In this document: positions 24,298-33,207 of the stretch, piece by piece
Layout of the letters: the number at the start of each line of letters is the position of its first letter
How positions within the stretch are numbered: position 1 is the stretch's first letter
Assembly: GCA_964598025.1 (NCBI GenBank)
Contig: CAZRAU010000018.1
Span: forward strand, 1 to 38,702
Direction: 5' to 3'
Length of the DNA: 38,702 nt
Source of the DNA: JALGWN01 sp964598025
Lineage (GTDB): Bacteria > Arandabacterota > Arandabacteria > Arandabacterales > Arandabacteraceae
Notes under the pieces: model-generated
The model's input: only the letters and a program-made list of their open reading frames with translations
What the model was told of the DNA's origin: nothing
The model's database searches: none
Position numbers and translations under genes: made by a program

Positions 24298-26724
24298 CTA
24301 CAGCGACCACCAGTAGTTGACCTTCACAAGGAACGTGTTGTGTCCGGTTGTGTCCTTGAGGCTGCGCCAGTCGCGGGCAAGATCGAAGTCGCCCTCCTGC
24401 CCGGTGGCCTCCCTGGCCTGGGTCCACACGAGATACAGGGTGCTGCCCGGCATATACCCCCACCTGAGGATGACGTCGGAGTTCAGCGAGCTCCAGGCGA
24501 AGTCCGGCTGCTCTGCCTCCTCGTCATAGACCGAAGCGTCCACATACTCGAAGCTGTCGGGCGGGAGGAGCCGTTTGAAGCGCCTATAGTCCACCGCTGC
24601 GAAGTATGGCTGGGCATAGACTTGGAGCGTGAGGTCTTTTGTGAAAGTGAATGTGCCCCTCAGTGTCATGTCGGTCCTTCGCATGTATTGCTCGCCGAAG
24701 ATGTAGTCGGTCGGTGTGCCCCCCTCGTCCACCATGGTCTTAACCCATGCCGATCTTCCTCTGGTATCCGAGTATCCGGGTCCCACACTGAGCTCGATGT
24801 TGGAGCGGGGACGCACCTCCATCCAGAGACGGTACGCGTTGTAGCGCCCGTCCCAGGTATCGCCGCCCTCCGCATTGATGCTGACCTGCCACGAGCGGCG
24901 GCCATCGGTATTGAGCCAGGCCCACCAGTTTTGCCCTGCTGGGATGGGTGAGAGGGGCCCGCCTCTTGTCTCCCGGTCTGAATAAATGTCCTCGAAGTCG
25001 GTCCATATCCCGCCGCCCAGCTCCCAGAAGTTCACGAGCTCGATGGAGTTGTTGTAGTTGGCCCCTCTGGTAAGCTTGACACCGTCAAGATTGTCGGCGA
25101 AGCCAACATTGACGTTGTGCCAGGTTTTCCTGACGATCCACCAAGGGGCGGTTGTCCTGTATTGTACCCAGCAGAAGGTCTCCTTGTAATCAGGGCGTCT
25201 CAGGTAACCCACACGATTGAGATCGAGGTTCCTGCCGATGTATTGCCCGGATATCGACCCGCGGATGTGTTCCCCTCCCTCCTTCTCGATGGCGGCCATG
25301 CCGCCCCAGCCGTTCCGGGCGCTCCCCGTCTTGGAGCCGGCCACCTGGCCGCTGCACTCATAGTCGCCGTCCAGGAACCGCAGGTTCCAATCGACCCCGC
25401 CGGTATAGTCCGGATAGCGGTCCTTCTGGTTGACCGCAGTCCCCATTATTCCAATCGTGGAATTGGTGAGGATGTCCTGCATGGCCCGGACAGCCACATA
25501 GTTGGCCTCTGGTTCAATGGTCTCCGTTCTTGTCCGGCCGCCGTCGTCGACGAATCTTGCGCGCTCGCGCTGGGCGACCGACTCGAGGATGCCGATGGAG
25601 GTCCCGCCGCCGGTCTTCCCGCTCACCTTCGCAGCCCCCAGAATGGTGGTGGCGGCCGGCCGATCAACATAGTAATCCGCCTCTTCGGGGTATCCTGAAG
25701 GAGGTCTTCCTATCCTGCGCGTGTAGAACAATGTAAACGGCGTTTCAAATATCTTTCTCCCCTCGAGGAAAAAGGGACGCTTCTCGGGGTACCAGGTCTC
25801 AAAAGTGGAGAGATTGAGTATGGTCTCATCCGCCTCGACCTGGCCGAAATCCGGGTTGATTGTGGCATCGAGTGTGAGGTTTGAGGAAATGCCGTACTTC
25901 AGATCGATACCTGTGTTGCCGGAGTAGTCCCTGCCGTCCGGGTTGCCTGCGCTCTTGGCCTCGGTCTCGGCATATGAAACCGCATAGGGCAGAGCCTCCA
26001 GGCGGCCTGGCGGATCAAGCCCCCGGAGGCCCTTGAGATGGCCGAAGTGGGAAACGAAGCCACTCGCGCTCTCGGGGATATACACCCATCTGGCGAGTTC
26101 ATTCTTGCGGCCGATGTTCCTGCTGAAGTAGATTCCCCAGACCGGGTTCTCCTCTCGTGGAAACCGAAGACAGTGGAAAGGGATCTTGAATTCAGCCGAC
26201 CAGCCCCAGTCGTTTATCCTCGTGGCAGTCTCCCATACCGCATCCCAGTCTTCGTCATTATAGACCTCGTTGAAGTAGTATGAATCCCGCTGGGTGCCCG
26301 ATGCATAAAGCGTGAAGGCGTATGCGGTCTGATGGTCGTGGTGGCTGTCCACGATCACGTGAACCAGGTCGCCCTCGACCCATCGGTCCCTGCGTGTGAG
26401 CCGGGAGAGAATCTTGTCCGGTTCGGAATCGTACATCTGCATGCCCACATAGAGGGCCTCATCGTCATAGGCAACCCTGACGAACGTGGACTCGCTGGCC
26501 GGGCTACCCTCGTCGGGTTGAAACTGGGTGAAGCCGCCCGAGCGCGGTGCTCTGCTCCAAAAACCCTCATCGAGGACGCCGTCGATCTTTGCCCCGCCGT
26601 CGATTCTTATGGCGGTTATGCTCTTCACGCTATCCGCGTCGGCGCTCTGTGCATACAGGCATGGAATCCCCGAACTCAAAGCCATTATCATGGAGAACCC
26701 AAAGATAGCCCGAGATGCTGGCAT
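24298..26724 (-). CDS. DUF5916 outer-membrane protein with CBM9-like N-terminal domain
   Basis: An exported protein of about 808 residues. The ATG at 26722-26724 is preferred: AGGAG lies 7 nt upstream and a signal peptide ending LYAQ follows. Residues about 33-210 form a CBM9-like domain (IDGVLDEGFWSRAP, ALYVGMQMYDSEP, WSAEFKIPF). The rest is the DUF5916 region (NPDFGQVEADE, FFLEGRKIF), rich in aromatic, alternating beta strands and ending KVNYWWSL, as expected of an outer-membrane beta-barrel. The family is common in FCB-group bacteria, often beside peptidases or TonB-dependent receptors. The substrate is unknown; the CBM9 domain suggests carbohydrate binding, but this is inference. Confidence 0.88.
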   Translation of the reverse strand: MPASRAIFGFSMIMALSSGIPCLYAQSADADSVKSITAIRIDGGAKIDGVLDEGFWSRAPRSGGFTQFQPDEGSPASESTFVRVAYDDEALYVGMQMYDSEPDKILSRLTRRDRWVEGDLVHVIVDSHHDHQTAYAFTLYASGTQRDSYYFNEVYNDEDWDAVWETATRINDWGWSAEFKIPFHCLRFPREENPVWGIYFSRNIGRKNELARWVYIPESASGFVSHFGHLKGLRGLDPPGRLEALPYAVSYAETEAKSAGNPDGRDYSGNTGIDLKYGISSNLTLDATINPDFGQVEADETILNLSTFETWYPEKRPFFLEGRKIFETPFTLFYTRRIGRPPSGYPEEADYYVDRPAATTILGAAKVSGKTGGGTSIGILESVAQRERARFVDDGGRTRTETIEPEANYVAVRAMQDILTNSTIGIMGTAVNQKDRYPDYTGGVDWNLRFLDGDYECSGQVAGSKTGSARNGWGGMAAIEKEGGEHIRGSISGQYIGRNLDLNRVGYLRRPDYKETFCWVQYRTTAPWWIVRKTWHNVNVGFADNLDGVKLTRGANYNNSIELVNFWELGGGIWTDFEDIYSDRETRGGPLSPIPAGQNWWAWLNTDGRRSWQVSINAEGGDTWDGRYNAYRLWMEVRPRSNIELSVGPGYSDTRGRSAWVKTMVDEGGTPTDYIFGEQYMRRTDMTLRGTFTFTKDLTLQVYAQPYFAAVDYRRFKRLLPPDSFEYVDASVYDEEAEQPDFAWSSLNSDVILRWGYMPGSTLYLVWTQAREATGQEGDFDLARDWRSLKDTTGHNTFLVKVNYWWSL

Positions 26725-26795
26725 GAAAAGGCTCCTGTGTAGGGGAGTCGACATCAATTCAGGTGCCGGGGTGTCGCGCATGCTCATCCGCTTAC

Positions 26796-26826
26796 ATTCT
26801 ACATCTAATCAGACGAAGAAGTTCAA
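26796..26826 (-). promoter_or_regulatory. Weak promoter candidate for the DUF5916 gene
   Basis: On the minus strand TTGAAC and TAGAAT are 19 bp apart, a long spacer. The resulting leader would be about 65 nt. Confidence 0.3.
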
Positions 26827-26845
26827 GCAAAAGCGGCTGCCGGGA

Positions 26846-28435
26846 TCATTTCAGCACGATGATCTTTGCGGACTTCGCTCCATCGGAGCCTCGCATGAGG
26901 AAGACCCCCGGCCCGAGCCGTGCGGTGTCGATGAGCAATCTCCCCCGGCCGCATGTCGGATAGAGGTGCATAAGCTCTCTGCCGAGCACGTCATACACAT
27001 AGGCTTCGCCGACGGGCTCAATCAGCACAGGAGCGCCCAACCGAACGGGATTAGGTACTGCAACAGGCCTCGGTAGACCGCCGGCAACAGAGCCGTTCCC
27101 ATCGATGCCGGCTTCCGCTTCAAGCAGGAATTCCGGGTAAGCCACCAGGATGGTGTCGCCTTCCCCGAGATTCTGTATTCTGAACACGACCCTGTCGACC
27201 TCATCTTGGATGTCGATCGAGAGCTTCCAGTAAAGCGAGGAGTCGATCCTTGTCCATTCAGCCGGGCACTGAATCGCTATAGTCCTGCTGTCGAGTATCG
27301 ACCGGTCGAAATCGTACTCGGCGTAGGCGATGGAGAAAGAGGCATCGGTTTCGTCTGCCGACCTGGCCCAAATCGAAAAGGCGTTGTCACCCACCTCCGG
27401 CCCGTAGCAGATCCACTCAGTCTGTCCCCAGATCCGGCAACAGCGGCAGCTGTCGACAGGGGGAGTGGTCGTAGTATCCCAAGCGCATGCACCCGTGAAG
27501 CCGTCGGGCTTGCCGTTTTCATCGAGGTCGGTGAGCATGCGGGCCTGGGGAAGCTGGTTGGCGAGCGGATCCGGATAGCCGAACTGTATGCGGTCCCGGC
27601 CGTCACAGCACCGGACTACCTCTATGTCGGTTTCATCAAGCCATGCTGCAAGTGTTTCGATCTTCGCCACCTCCGGCATCGTGTAGGCATGGTCTACCGC
27701 GCAATACCATAGTCCCGAGGCCACGGCATCCGCCATGCCCGTCTTGATCTCCTCCAGCGGCAGAAAATCGATCATGACGTGGGGGACATTGAAGAAGGGA
27801 AACTGTTGAGGATAGATGTGGCCGCGGAGATTGAGATGCGCGTTATGCGGATAGACCCCCCAGTTACCCATGGCGTAATCATACTTGGACGCGATTACCG
27901 CGTAGAGGCTGTCGTTGATACGGCTGGCCGTGGACCACTCGGGATGTTCGGGAATTACCCCGGGCTTCGTTCCACCCGGCTGATTCCAGCCCGTGACCGT
28001 GATTCCGAGGGAATCAAGAATGGACAGACTTCGCTCGCAGAGGCTATCCCAGATCGCGACATTTGCAAATACATACTCTATGTATTCGGTTACACCGTCA
28101 TCCAGACTGTCGAGAAGAGTGGCCCACATGTGATCGTGTCGCGTCGTATGGTCCTGGATCTCATGGCCTGCCAGGTACATTTCCTGGACGGCCCATGCCC
28201 TGCTGTTCTCGATACCCAGGTCGGAGGTTTCCGTGACGATTGCGAAGGTGCCCTTGAAGCCATGGGCTTCGAGTATCGGGTAGATATAGTCGTAATGGTA
28301 GCTGTGGCTGTCATCGAATTGCAGGGTAACGACGCCCTTGCGCGGCGTGAACTCCGCCTGAAGAGGCGATACCGCCCATAAGCAGACGCCGGCAACAAGG
28401 ACAGCAATACTCACGGCCGGTTTGCAGGCATTCAC
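26846..28435 (-). CDS. Secreted polysaccharide deacetylase (NodB fold) with FlgD-like tail
   Basis: A 529-residue exported protein with a signal peptide (about 1-27). The NodB domain covers about 34-260: motif 1 QFDD (D41, D42) supplies the catalytic base and metal Asp, and motif 2 DHTTRH (H96, H100) supplies the metal His pair. It should remove acetyl groups from a polysaccharide such as peptidoglycan, chitin or an exopolysaccharide. About 300-440 resembles a beta-sandwich of the carbohydrate-binding type. The last 80 residues are FlgD-like (VPNPVRLG, VYDVLGREL, GVFLMR, AKIIVLK). The start is GTG with GGGAGG 10 nt upstream. It lies in the same orientation as the DUF5916 gene, 121 bp away. 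Confidence 0.85.
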   Translation of the reverse strand: MNACKPAVSIAVLVAGVCLWAVSPLQAEFTPRKGVVTLQFDDSHSYHYDYIYPILEAHGFKGTFAIVTETSDLGIENSRAWAVQEMYLAGHEIQDHTTRHDHMWATLLDSLDDGVTEYIEYVFANVAIWDSLCERSLSILDSLGITVTGWNQPGGTKPGVIPEHPEWSTASRINDSLYAVIASKYDYAMGNWGVYPHNAHLNLRGHIYPQQFPFFNVPHVMIDFLPLEEIKTGMADAVASGLWYCAVDHAYTMPEVAKIETLAAWLDETDIEVVRCCDGRDRIQFGYPDPLANQLPQARMLTDLDENGKPDGFTGACAWDTTTTPPVDSCRCCRIWGQTEWICYGPEVGDNAFSIWARSADETDASFSIAYAEYDFDRSILDSRTIAIQCPAEWTRIDSSLYWKLSIDIQDEVDRVVFRIQNLGEGDTILVAYPEFLLEAEAGIDGNGSVAGGLPRPVAVPNPVRLGAPVLIEPVGEAYVYDVLGRELMHLYPTCGRGRLLIDTARLGPGVFLMRGSDGAKSAKIIVLK

Positions 28436-28506
28436 TACTCAACTGCCTCCCGCCGATGAAGTCTCTCACAGGCTAGCAATAGATCTACCAGTGTCATTAT
28501 ACTATA

Positions 28507-28536
28507 ATTGTACCACTTGCCGGCCGGCGCCGTCAA
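28507..28536 (-). promoter_or_regulatory. Sigma70-type promoter for the deacetylase gene
   Basis: On the minus strand TTGACG and TACAAT (5/6 each) are separated by 18 bp. A second TATAAT lies just downstream (28495-28505 area) but lacks a -35 at proper distance. Confidence 0.5.
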
Positions 28537-28656
28537 TGGCTGCCGTCGATCGGGGAAGGTCGGATAGACCCCGCAAGGCGTGATGGAGGCAAGAGCAATC
28601 GGCCTATGACGGCCACGGCCTGGACGCCAAGGCCGCGGCCAAGAGCGACTTTCGGA

Positions 28657-28685
28657 TTGACTGGGCCATGGGCGTATGATATTTT
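28657..28685 (+). promoter_or_regulatory. Sigma70-type promoter for the radical SAM gene
   Basis: TTGACT and TATTTT are separated by 17 bp; the start of transcription would be about 38 nt upstream of the ATG. Confidence 0.5.
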
Positions 28686-28729
28686 AGAGTCAATCCTGTG
28701 GAACATCTTATGGGAAAGGGAATCCTCGT

Positions 28730-29722
28730 ATGTTATCCGCAAAGGGCCTACCGTTTTACAGCAAATCCCAGATGCTGCTCAGGCATATGCACACGGTCCG
28801 GAAGCATGCGACCCCCAAGAGAATGGCCAACCTGATAACCAATGAAGCCGAATTCCGGCTGAAGAAGACTGCTTTGCGGAGCCTGCCCTACGCCGCCAAG
28901 ATCGAAGTCAGCGCCTTCTGCCACCTCAAGTGTGCGTGGTGCTCCTTTGGCCAGGGTGAGGGAGGCACGCATACCAGAGACATGATGATGCCGCTTGACA
29001 GGTTCGAGCACCTTATAGACTCGCTCTCCGATGCTCTGATGATAGTCAGCCTGAGCCGGGTCGGAGAGGCTCTGCTTCACCCGGAGCTCACCAAGATGAT
29101 TGCCTATTGCAGTGGTAAGAATATCGGGACCGAGTTCCCCACCACGTTCTCCGTCAAAATGGACGAGGCCCGGATCGAGGAGCTCGTGACAGGCGGGCTC
29201 GATCATCTCATCGTGTCCATAGACGGCACCACGCAGGATGTGTATGAGACCTATAGGAGAGGCGCCAGCCTGGACCGCGTGCTCAAGAATGCCTCGATGC
29301 TCATAAAGGCCAAGGAGAGGCTGAGATCCAAGAATCCGCTCTTGGAGTTCAAGTTCATCATCTTCGATCACAATCGCCACCAACTTAAGGATGCCGAGAA
29401 GCTGGCGGGCGACATGGGCTTCGACAAGTTCAGTACCGTCCTCGACAACAGCTCCAAGAGGACGATGGAGCACATGGGTAATGTGAGAAGAAACCATCTG
29501 AGCAAGAAGAGGGCCTGCTACTGGCTGTGGAACACCATCATTGTCACCTGGGACGGCACGGTCTATCCCTGCTGCAACCGCGAGGTAATAATGGGCAATG
29601 TCTTCGAGACCGATCCTCGCACCCTCTGGAACAATGAGCAATTCCGCAAGATGCGCCGCTTCTTCAAGACCCATGAGCTCGACGACGACACGCGCATCTG
29701 CTTCACGTGTATGCAGTTCTGA
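28730..29722 (+). CDS. Radical SAM protein with SPASM-type C-terminus
   Basis: A 330-residue radical SAM enzyme. The [4Fe-4S] cluster motif CxxxCxxC is C64-C68-C71 (FCHLKCAWC). Later conserved parts include GEALLHPEL (SAM-binding GE region, near 110) and LIVSIDG. The C-terminal SPASM-like part has TWDGTVYPCCN and a final CFTC pair (C324, C327), which would bind a second cluster. SPASM enzymes modify peptides or proteins (maturases), but several others act on small molecules or cell-envelope glycans. No peptide precursor is evident nearby. Preceded by AAAGGG at 9 nt. Not obviously co-transcribed with its neighbours. Confidence 0.88.
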   Translation: MLSAKGLPFYSKSQMLLRHMHTVRKHATPKRMANLITNEAEFRLKKTALRSLPYAAKIEVSAFCHLKCAWCSFGQGEGGTHTRDMMMPLDRFEHLIDSLSDALMIVSLSRVGEALLHPELTKMIAYCSGKNIGTEFPTTFSVKMDEARIEELVTGGLDHLIVSIDGTTQDVYETYRRGASLDRVLKNASMLIKAKERLRSKNPLLEFKFIIFDHNRHQLKDAEKLAGDMGFDKFSTVLDNSSKRTMEHMGNVRRNHLSKKRACYWLWNTIIVTWDGTVYPCCNREVIMGNVFETDPRTLWNNEQFRKMRRFFKTHELDDDTRICFTCMQF

Positions 29723-29806
29723 TCGCCCGCCCGAACCTGGGCAGTGTATCCAACCGGCAGAGATCCACGTCGGCCGAGGAAGCCTCTCTTGCCCGGGAGA
29801 AAGGAC

Positions 29807-29836
29807 TTGACAACTCAGTCCAAATTGGAGTAGAAA
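29807..29836 (+). promoter_or_regulatory. Sigma70-type promoter for the PerR-like/catalase operon
   Basis: A perfect TTGACA and TAGAAA (4/6) are separated by 18 bp. Transcription would start near 29843, inside or just before the candidate operator. Confidence 0.55.
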
Positions 29837-29849
29837 CTAATTACAAGCT

Positions 29850-29865
29850 ATTCTTAAATAGGAAT
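29850..29865 (+). promoter_or_regulatory. Candidate PerR/Fur-type operator
   Basis: ATTCTTAAATAGGAAT is an imperfect A/T-rich palindrome (12 of 16 positions symmetric) between the predicted transcript start and the ATG, overlapping the AGGA ribosome site. Fur-family regulators bind this sort of site and often their own promoter. It does not match the B. subtilis PerR box exactly. Confidence 0.35.
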
Positions 29866-29873
29866 CTTATGAC

Positions 29874-30332
29874 ATGAAGGTTGATCAGAACGAGTATCGG
29901 GCCAGGATGAGTCGCTTCAGTGAGCTATTCAGGTGCTCCGGGGCGAAGATGACACACCAGCGCATCGAGGTCTTTCGCGAGGTGGCGCAGACGCGAGAAC
30001 ATCCTGATGCGGAGACTGTCTTTCAGCGCGTCAGGAAACGAATCCCGACAATATCATTGGATACGGTTTACCGCACGTTATGGGTGCTGATGGACATGGG
30101 CCTGATCACCACGCTGGGAGCTCGGCACGAGCGAGTTCGTTTTGACGGAAACACATCTGCTCATCACCATTTCATCTGTAGTGTATGCGGTATGACCAGA
30201 GATCTTCAGCATGAGGAGTTCGATAACCTGCGGATTCCGGAGGAAGTGAAGCACCTGGGCAGCGTGGAGACAGCTCACGTTGAGTTCAGAGGGATATGTT
30301 CCAAGTGCTCAAGTGATGTGAAGCACGCTTAG
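29874..30332 (+). CDS. Fur-family regulator, PerR-like
   Basis: A 152-residue repressor. The winged-helix DNA-binding domain covers about 13-90 (TISLDTVYRTLWVL recognition region). The structural zinc site is C102/C105 and C142/C145. Candidate regulatory metal ligands are H43, D91, H97, H99 and D110. An Asp at the last position (CGMTRDL), where Fur usually has Glu, is typical of the peroxide sensor PerR. Metal-catalysed His oxidation would release it from DNA. The next gene, 49 bp downstream, is a catalase, the classic PerR target. Preceded by AGGA at 10 nt. The PerR assignment over Fur is inference from the ligands and the neighbour. Confidence 0.85.
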   Translation: MKVDQNEYRARMSRFSELFRCSGAKMTHQRIEVFREVAQTREHPDAETVFQRVRKRIPTISLDTVYRTLWVLMDMGLITTLGARHERVRFDGNTSAHHHFICSVCGMTRDLQHEEFDNLRIPEEVKHLGSVETAHVEFRGICSKCSSDVKHA

Positions 30333-30381
30333 GACACGATTCATCGGGCGCCTGGAATCTCAATTGCAAGGAGGTGGAGAG

Positions 30382-31911
30382 ATGGTACAGAAGAAAGAGG
30401 GCAAGAAGAAGGAAAAGAACCTGACCACGGCATTCGGCATTCCCGTATCTGACGATCAGAACAGTCTCACGGCAGGTGAACGGGGTCCGGTGCTGATGCA
30501 GGATGCTCATTTGCTCGAGAAACTGGCGCACTTCGACCGGGAGCGTACTCCGGAAAGGGTCGTACATGCAAAAGGGGCTGGAGCGCACGGCTATTTTGAG
30601 GTTACCGCCGATGTTACCCGGTACACCAAAGCCAAGTTCCTCTCGAAAGTGGGTAAACGCACGGAGGTCTTTGCACGGTTTTCCACAGTCGGCGGTGAGC
30701 GCGGTTCGGCGGATGCCGCACGGGATCCGCGTGGCTTCGCGGTGAAGTTCTATACTGAAGAAGGCAATTACGACCTAGTGGGAAACAACACACCCGTATT
30801 CTTCATCCGGGATCCACTCAAGTTTCCCGACTTTATCCACACGCAGAAGCGGAACCCTGCTACCAACCTGCCTGATCCTAATATGTTCTGGGATTTCCTG
30901 TCGCTGACGCCTGAATCCATTCATCAGGTCACAATCCTCTTCTCAGACAGAGGGACCCCTGCCACCTATCGCAACATGAACGGCTACAGCAGCCATACCT
31001 ATAAGTGGTACAACGCCAAAGGGAACTACTTCTGGGTGCAGTACCACTTCAAGACGGACCAGAAGATCAAGAACCTGACTCTGGCCGAGTCCAAGCGGCT
31101 TTCCGGCGAGGACCCCAACCACGCGACACGCGACCTCTACGGGGCCATTGAAAAGGGCGACTACCCTTCCTGGACGCTCGAAATGCAGATTCTCACCCCG
31201 GAGAAGGCTAAGAACTTCGCCTGGGATATCTTCGACATCACCAAAGTCTGGCCGCACGGCGAAGTTCCGCCCATCAAGATCGGGAAGCTGGTGCTCGACC
31301 GTAACCCGGCCAACTACTTCGCCGAAGTTGAGCAGGCCGCCTTCGGCCCGGGCAACGTTGTGCCCGGGATCGCAGTGTCGCCGGATAAGATGCTGCAGGC
31401 AAGGGTCTTTTCGTATCATGATACCCACCTTCACAGGTTGGGGCCGAACTACCACCTGATTCCAATAAACGCGCCCAAGCATGCACCTGAAACCAGTTAC
31501 CAGCGTGACGGCTTTATGCGTGTCGACGGCAATGCGGGAGGCGGGCCCAACTACTGGCCGAACAGCTTCGGCGGACCGGAGCCCGACCCTTCGACGGGTG
31601 AGCCCCCGTTTGAACTCTCAGGCAAGGCCGGCCGCTACCCGTATGCCTATCCCAACGACGACTTCGTGCAACCCGGTACGCTCTATGGCAAAGTGATGAC
31701 AGACGAAGCCCGGGATCATCTCGTCGGCAACATCGTGGATCATCTGGGCAACGCGCAGACGCGCATTCAGTTGCGTCAGACCGCTCTGTTCTATAAGGCG
31801 GACAAGGACTACGGTACTCGAGTTGCCGAAGGTCTTGGCCTTGATGTGAAGAAGGTCAAACGCTTGGCAGGCATGACGCAGGAGGATCGGGCCAAGGCTA
31901 CCGCCGCATAG
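30382..31911 (+). CDS. Heme catalase (small-subunit, monofunctional)
   Basis: A 509-residue catalase that splits hydrogen peroxide to water and oxygen. The distal His is H62 (VVHAKGAGAHG), the distal Asn lies in VGNNTPVFF (N135-N136), and the proximal heme ligand is Tyr Y345 in RVFSYHDTH with R341. The length fits the small-subunit clades. The start is the ATG at 30382, with AAGGAGG 7 nt upstream; an in-frame TTG at 30364 is upstream of the ribosome site. It is co-directional with the PerR-like gene, probably one transcript, and so likely peroxide-induced. No signal peptide; cytoplasmic. Confidence 0.95.
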   Translation: MVQKKEGKKKEKNLTTAFGIPVSDDQNSLTAGERGPVLMQDAHLLEKLAHFDRERTPERVVHAKGAGAHGYFEVTADVTRYTKAKFLSKVGKRTEVFARFSTVGGERGSADAARDPRGFAVKFYTEEGNYDLVGNNTPVFFIRDPLKFPDFIHTQKRNPATNLPDPNMFWDFLSLTPESIHQVTILFSDRGTPATYRNMNGYSSHTYKWYNAKGNYFWVQYHFKTDQKIKNLTLAESKRLSGEDPNHATRDLYGAIEKGDYPSWTLEMQILTPEKAKNFAWDIFDITKVWPHGEVPPIKIGKLVLDRNPANYFAEVEQAAFGPGNVVPGIAVSPDKMLQARVFSYHDTHLHRLGPNYHLIPINAPKHAPETSYQRDGFMRVDGNAGGGPNYWPNSFGGPEPDPSTGEPPFELSGKAGRYPYAYPNDDFVQPGTLYGKVMTDEARDHLVGNIVDHLGNAQTRIQLRQTALFYKADKDYGTRVAEGLGLDVKKVKRLAGMTQEDRAKATAA

Positions 31912-32189
31912 GCTGCGGACAGGGGGTCTCATTAGAGGGGCTGAGAGACACGGCGGCTTGTCGTGCGCGCCTTCCCAGGCTGCACCATAGGCAGGACTTT
32001 CAGGGTTGTGTTCGAACCGTGATGTGGCTCCCCGGACAGGAAGACTTCCGAACTTTTCTTATGAGTGAGGAATGGGCCGAGACGGCACAGATGGTCGCCA
32101 ATCTGGCATGATGTGAGCTAGGTCCGGCCACACCTATTGTGAAGAAGCACCCGATTTGGGATAGACTGTTTCTGAGGAACATCGCTCAC
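31912..32189. other. Intergenic region with decayed coding sequence
   Basis: No intact gene. The minus strand around 31940-32017 can be read as FEHNPESPAYGA followed by W and G, which is also readable at 36444 in the second copy of the repeat. A short plus-strand frame (MWLPGQEDF..., about 32021-32110) looks coding-like but has no supporting context. This is probably debris of duplicated or decayed genes. Confidence 0.45.
31980..32017 (-). repeat. 38-bp exact repeat, copy 1
   Basis: All 38 bases are identical to 36444-36481 in the same orientation. On the minus strand both copies read FEHNPESPAYGA. The flanks diverge quickly upstream and remain partly alike downstream (W and G codons). Confidence 0.85.
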
Positions 32190-32218
32190 TTGAAATCGCC
32201 GGCAGTGTATGCTATGAT
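32190..32218 (+). promoter_or_regulatory. Sigma70-type promoter for the 301-residue secreted protein
   Basis: TTGAAA and TATGAT (5/6 each) are separated by 17 bp, with a 14-nt leader to the ATG containing GAGGTGGGAG. Confidence 0.55.
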
Positions 32219-32238
32219 GGCCAAAGAGGTGGGAGTCG

Positions 32239-33144
32239 ATGCTACCGGCTATGACGCACCGTAAATTGATATTGTGTGTGATCATATTCATGGGCTTCAG
32301 CCGCCCCGCGGTGGCCTCCCAGCCCGAGCCCCGCAAGTTGTGGGACGACCTGTGCCCCTTCGAGGCCGAGGCCTACCAGATGGCCGATGACTTCGGGACC
32401 GCGCTCCCTCATCATGAGTGCGCCCTTCAGTACTACTACTATGTGCCTTGTCCGACGTATTCGTGGTTCTGGGCCTATTCCGGATGGACCCCCGGGGACA
32501 TGATAGGCGCGTGTTTCACGGTCGGCGAAGAGGGGACCGGCGGCTTCGACATCTGCACCGAACTCTGCTATGATGTGGTGGGTATCCGCGTGCTGGACTT
32601 TGCGGGTTACGGTACGGTCTACCCGGGGCTCTTCACCTTCGAGATGGACTTCTACTGCGGGGACTATACTGCCGAGCCACGCGTTCATCTCTGGAACAGC
32701 AGACCGCTCGAGAGCCACCTGGGCTGGAACTACTTCGAAATCGATCCCCCGGTGGTGCTTAGCTGTCCAGGCCATGAGTACGGCGATATGACCAATATGG
32801 TGGTTACCATGACCATGATCGGTGTCGAAGGGGTCTATCCTGCGGTCGGCTTCGACAACGTAAGTACGCCGGCTGAGGCGGGCTGTGAGATGCATGACCG
32901 AGGCTCCATGCCGGCGGTTTATCCCCGGAAGCCGGCTGGTTCCATGGGGACGGCCGTTCGGTCCGGCTATATCGGTACGTATCCTTTCGAGCACTGGCCT
33001 CCGCTGTCGTTCCCGGACGGCAAGCATGCCGGTGACCCTGCGGGTCCGACCTGGTATGGATACGCTGAATTGGCCTGGAGACTCTGTGTATTCTGTGATT
33101 ATCCGACCGAGACCACCGGGGACGGTAGGCAGGTGGGACGGTAA
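32239..33144 (+). CDS. Secreted Cys- and aromatic-rich protein of unknown function
   Basis: A 301-residue protein I do not recognise. The N-terminus is a signal peptide (about 1-26, cleavage after VAS). The mature part is rich in Tyr, Trp, Gly and Cys (about 10 Cys), with stretches such as YYYYVPCPTY and an all-beta look. Cys residues at intervals suggest disulphides outside the cytoplasm. No metal or catalytic motif is apparent. It has a good promoter and ribosome site and lies 63 bp before the large repeat protein, with which it may be co-expressed. Possible roles are surface layer, binding or structural; none is proven. Confidence 0.65.
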   Translation: MLPAMTHRKLILCVIIFMGFSRPAVASQPEPRKLWDDLCPFEAEAYQMADDFGTALPHHECALQYYYYVPCPTYSWFWAYSGWTPGDMIGACFTVGEEGTGGFDICTELCYDVVGIRVLDFAGYGTVYPGLFTFEMDFYCGDYTAEPRVHLWNSRPLESHLGWNYFEIDPPVVLSCPGHEYGDMTNMVVTMTMIGVEGVYPAVGFDNVSTPAEAGCEMHDRGSMPAVYPRKPAGSMGTAVRSGYIGTYPFEHWPPLSFPDGKHAGDPAGPTWYGYAELAWRLCVFCDYPTETTGDGRQVGR

Positions 33145-33207
33145 GGCCCGGAGCCCCAATCCGGGCAGGAGGCTTGATCCCACCTGGAGGGGTCGGGGAG
33201 AGTGAGC

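Noticed and set aside
28748..29674. A 308-codon minus-strand frame opposite the radical SAM gene
   Set aside because: Shadow frame; the plus strand has the CxxxCxxC motif and SPASM cysteines.
32000..32020. tRNA T-loop-like GTTCGAAC
   Set aside because: No acceptor, anticodon or D arm can be folded around it; it is part of the 38-bp repeat.
32242..33183. A 313-codon minus-strand frame opposite the Cys-rich secreted protein
   Set aside because: The plus strand has a promoter, ribosome site and signal peptide; the antisense frame has none.
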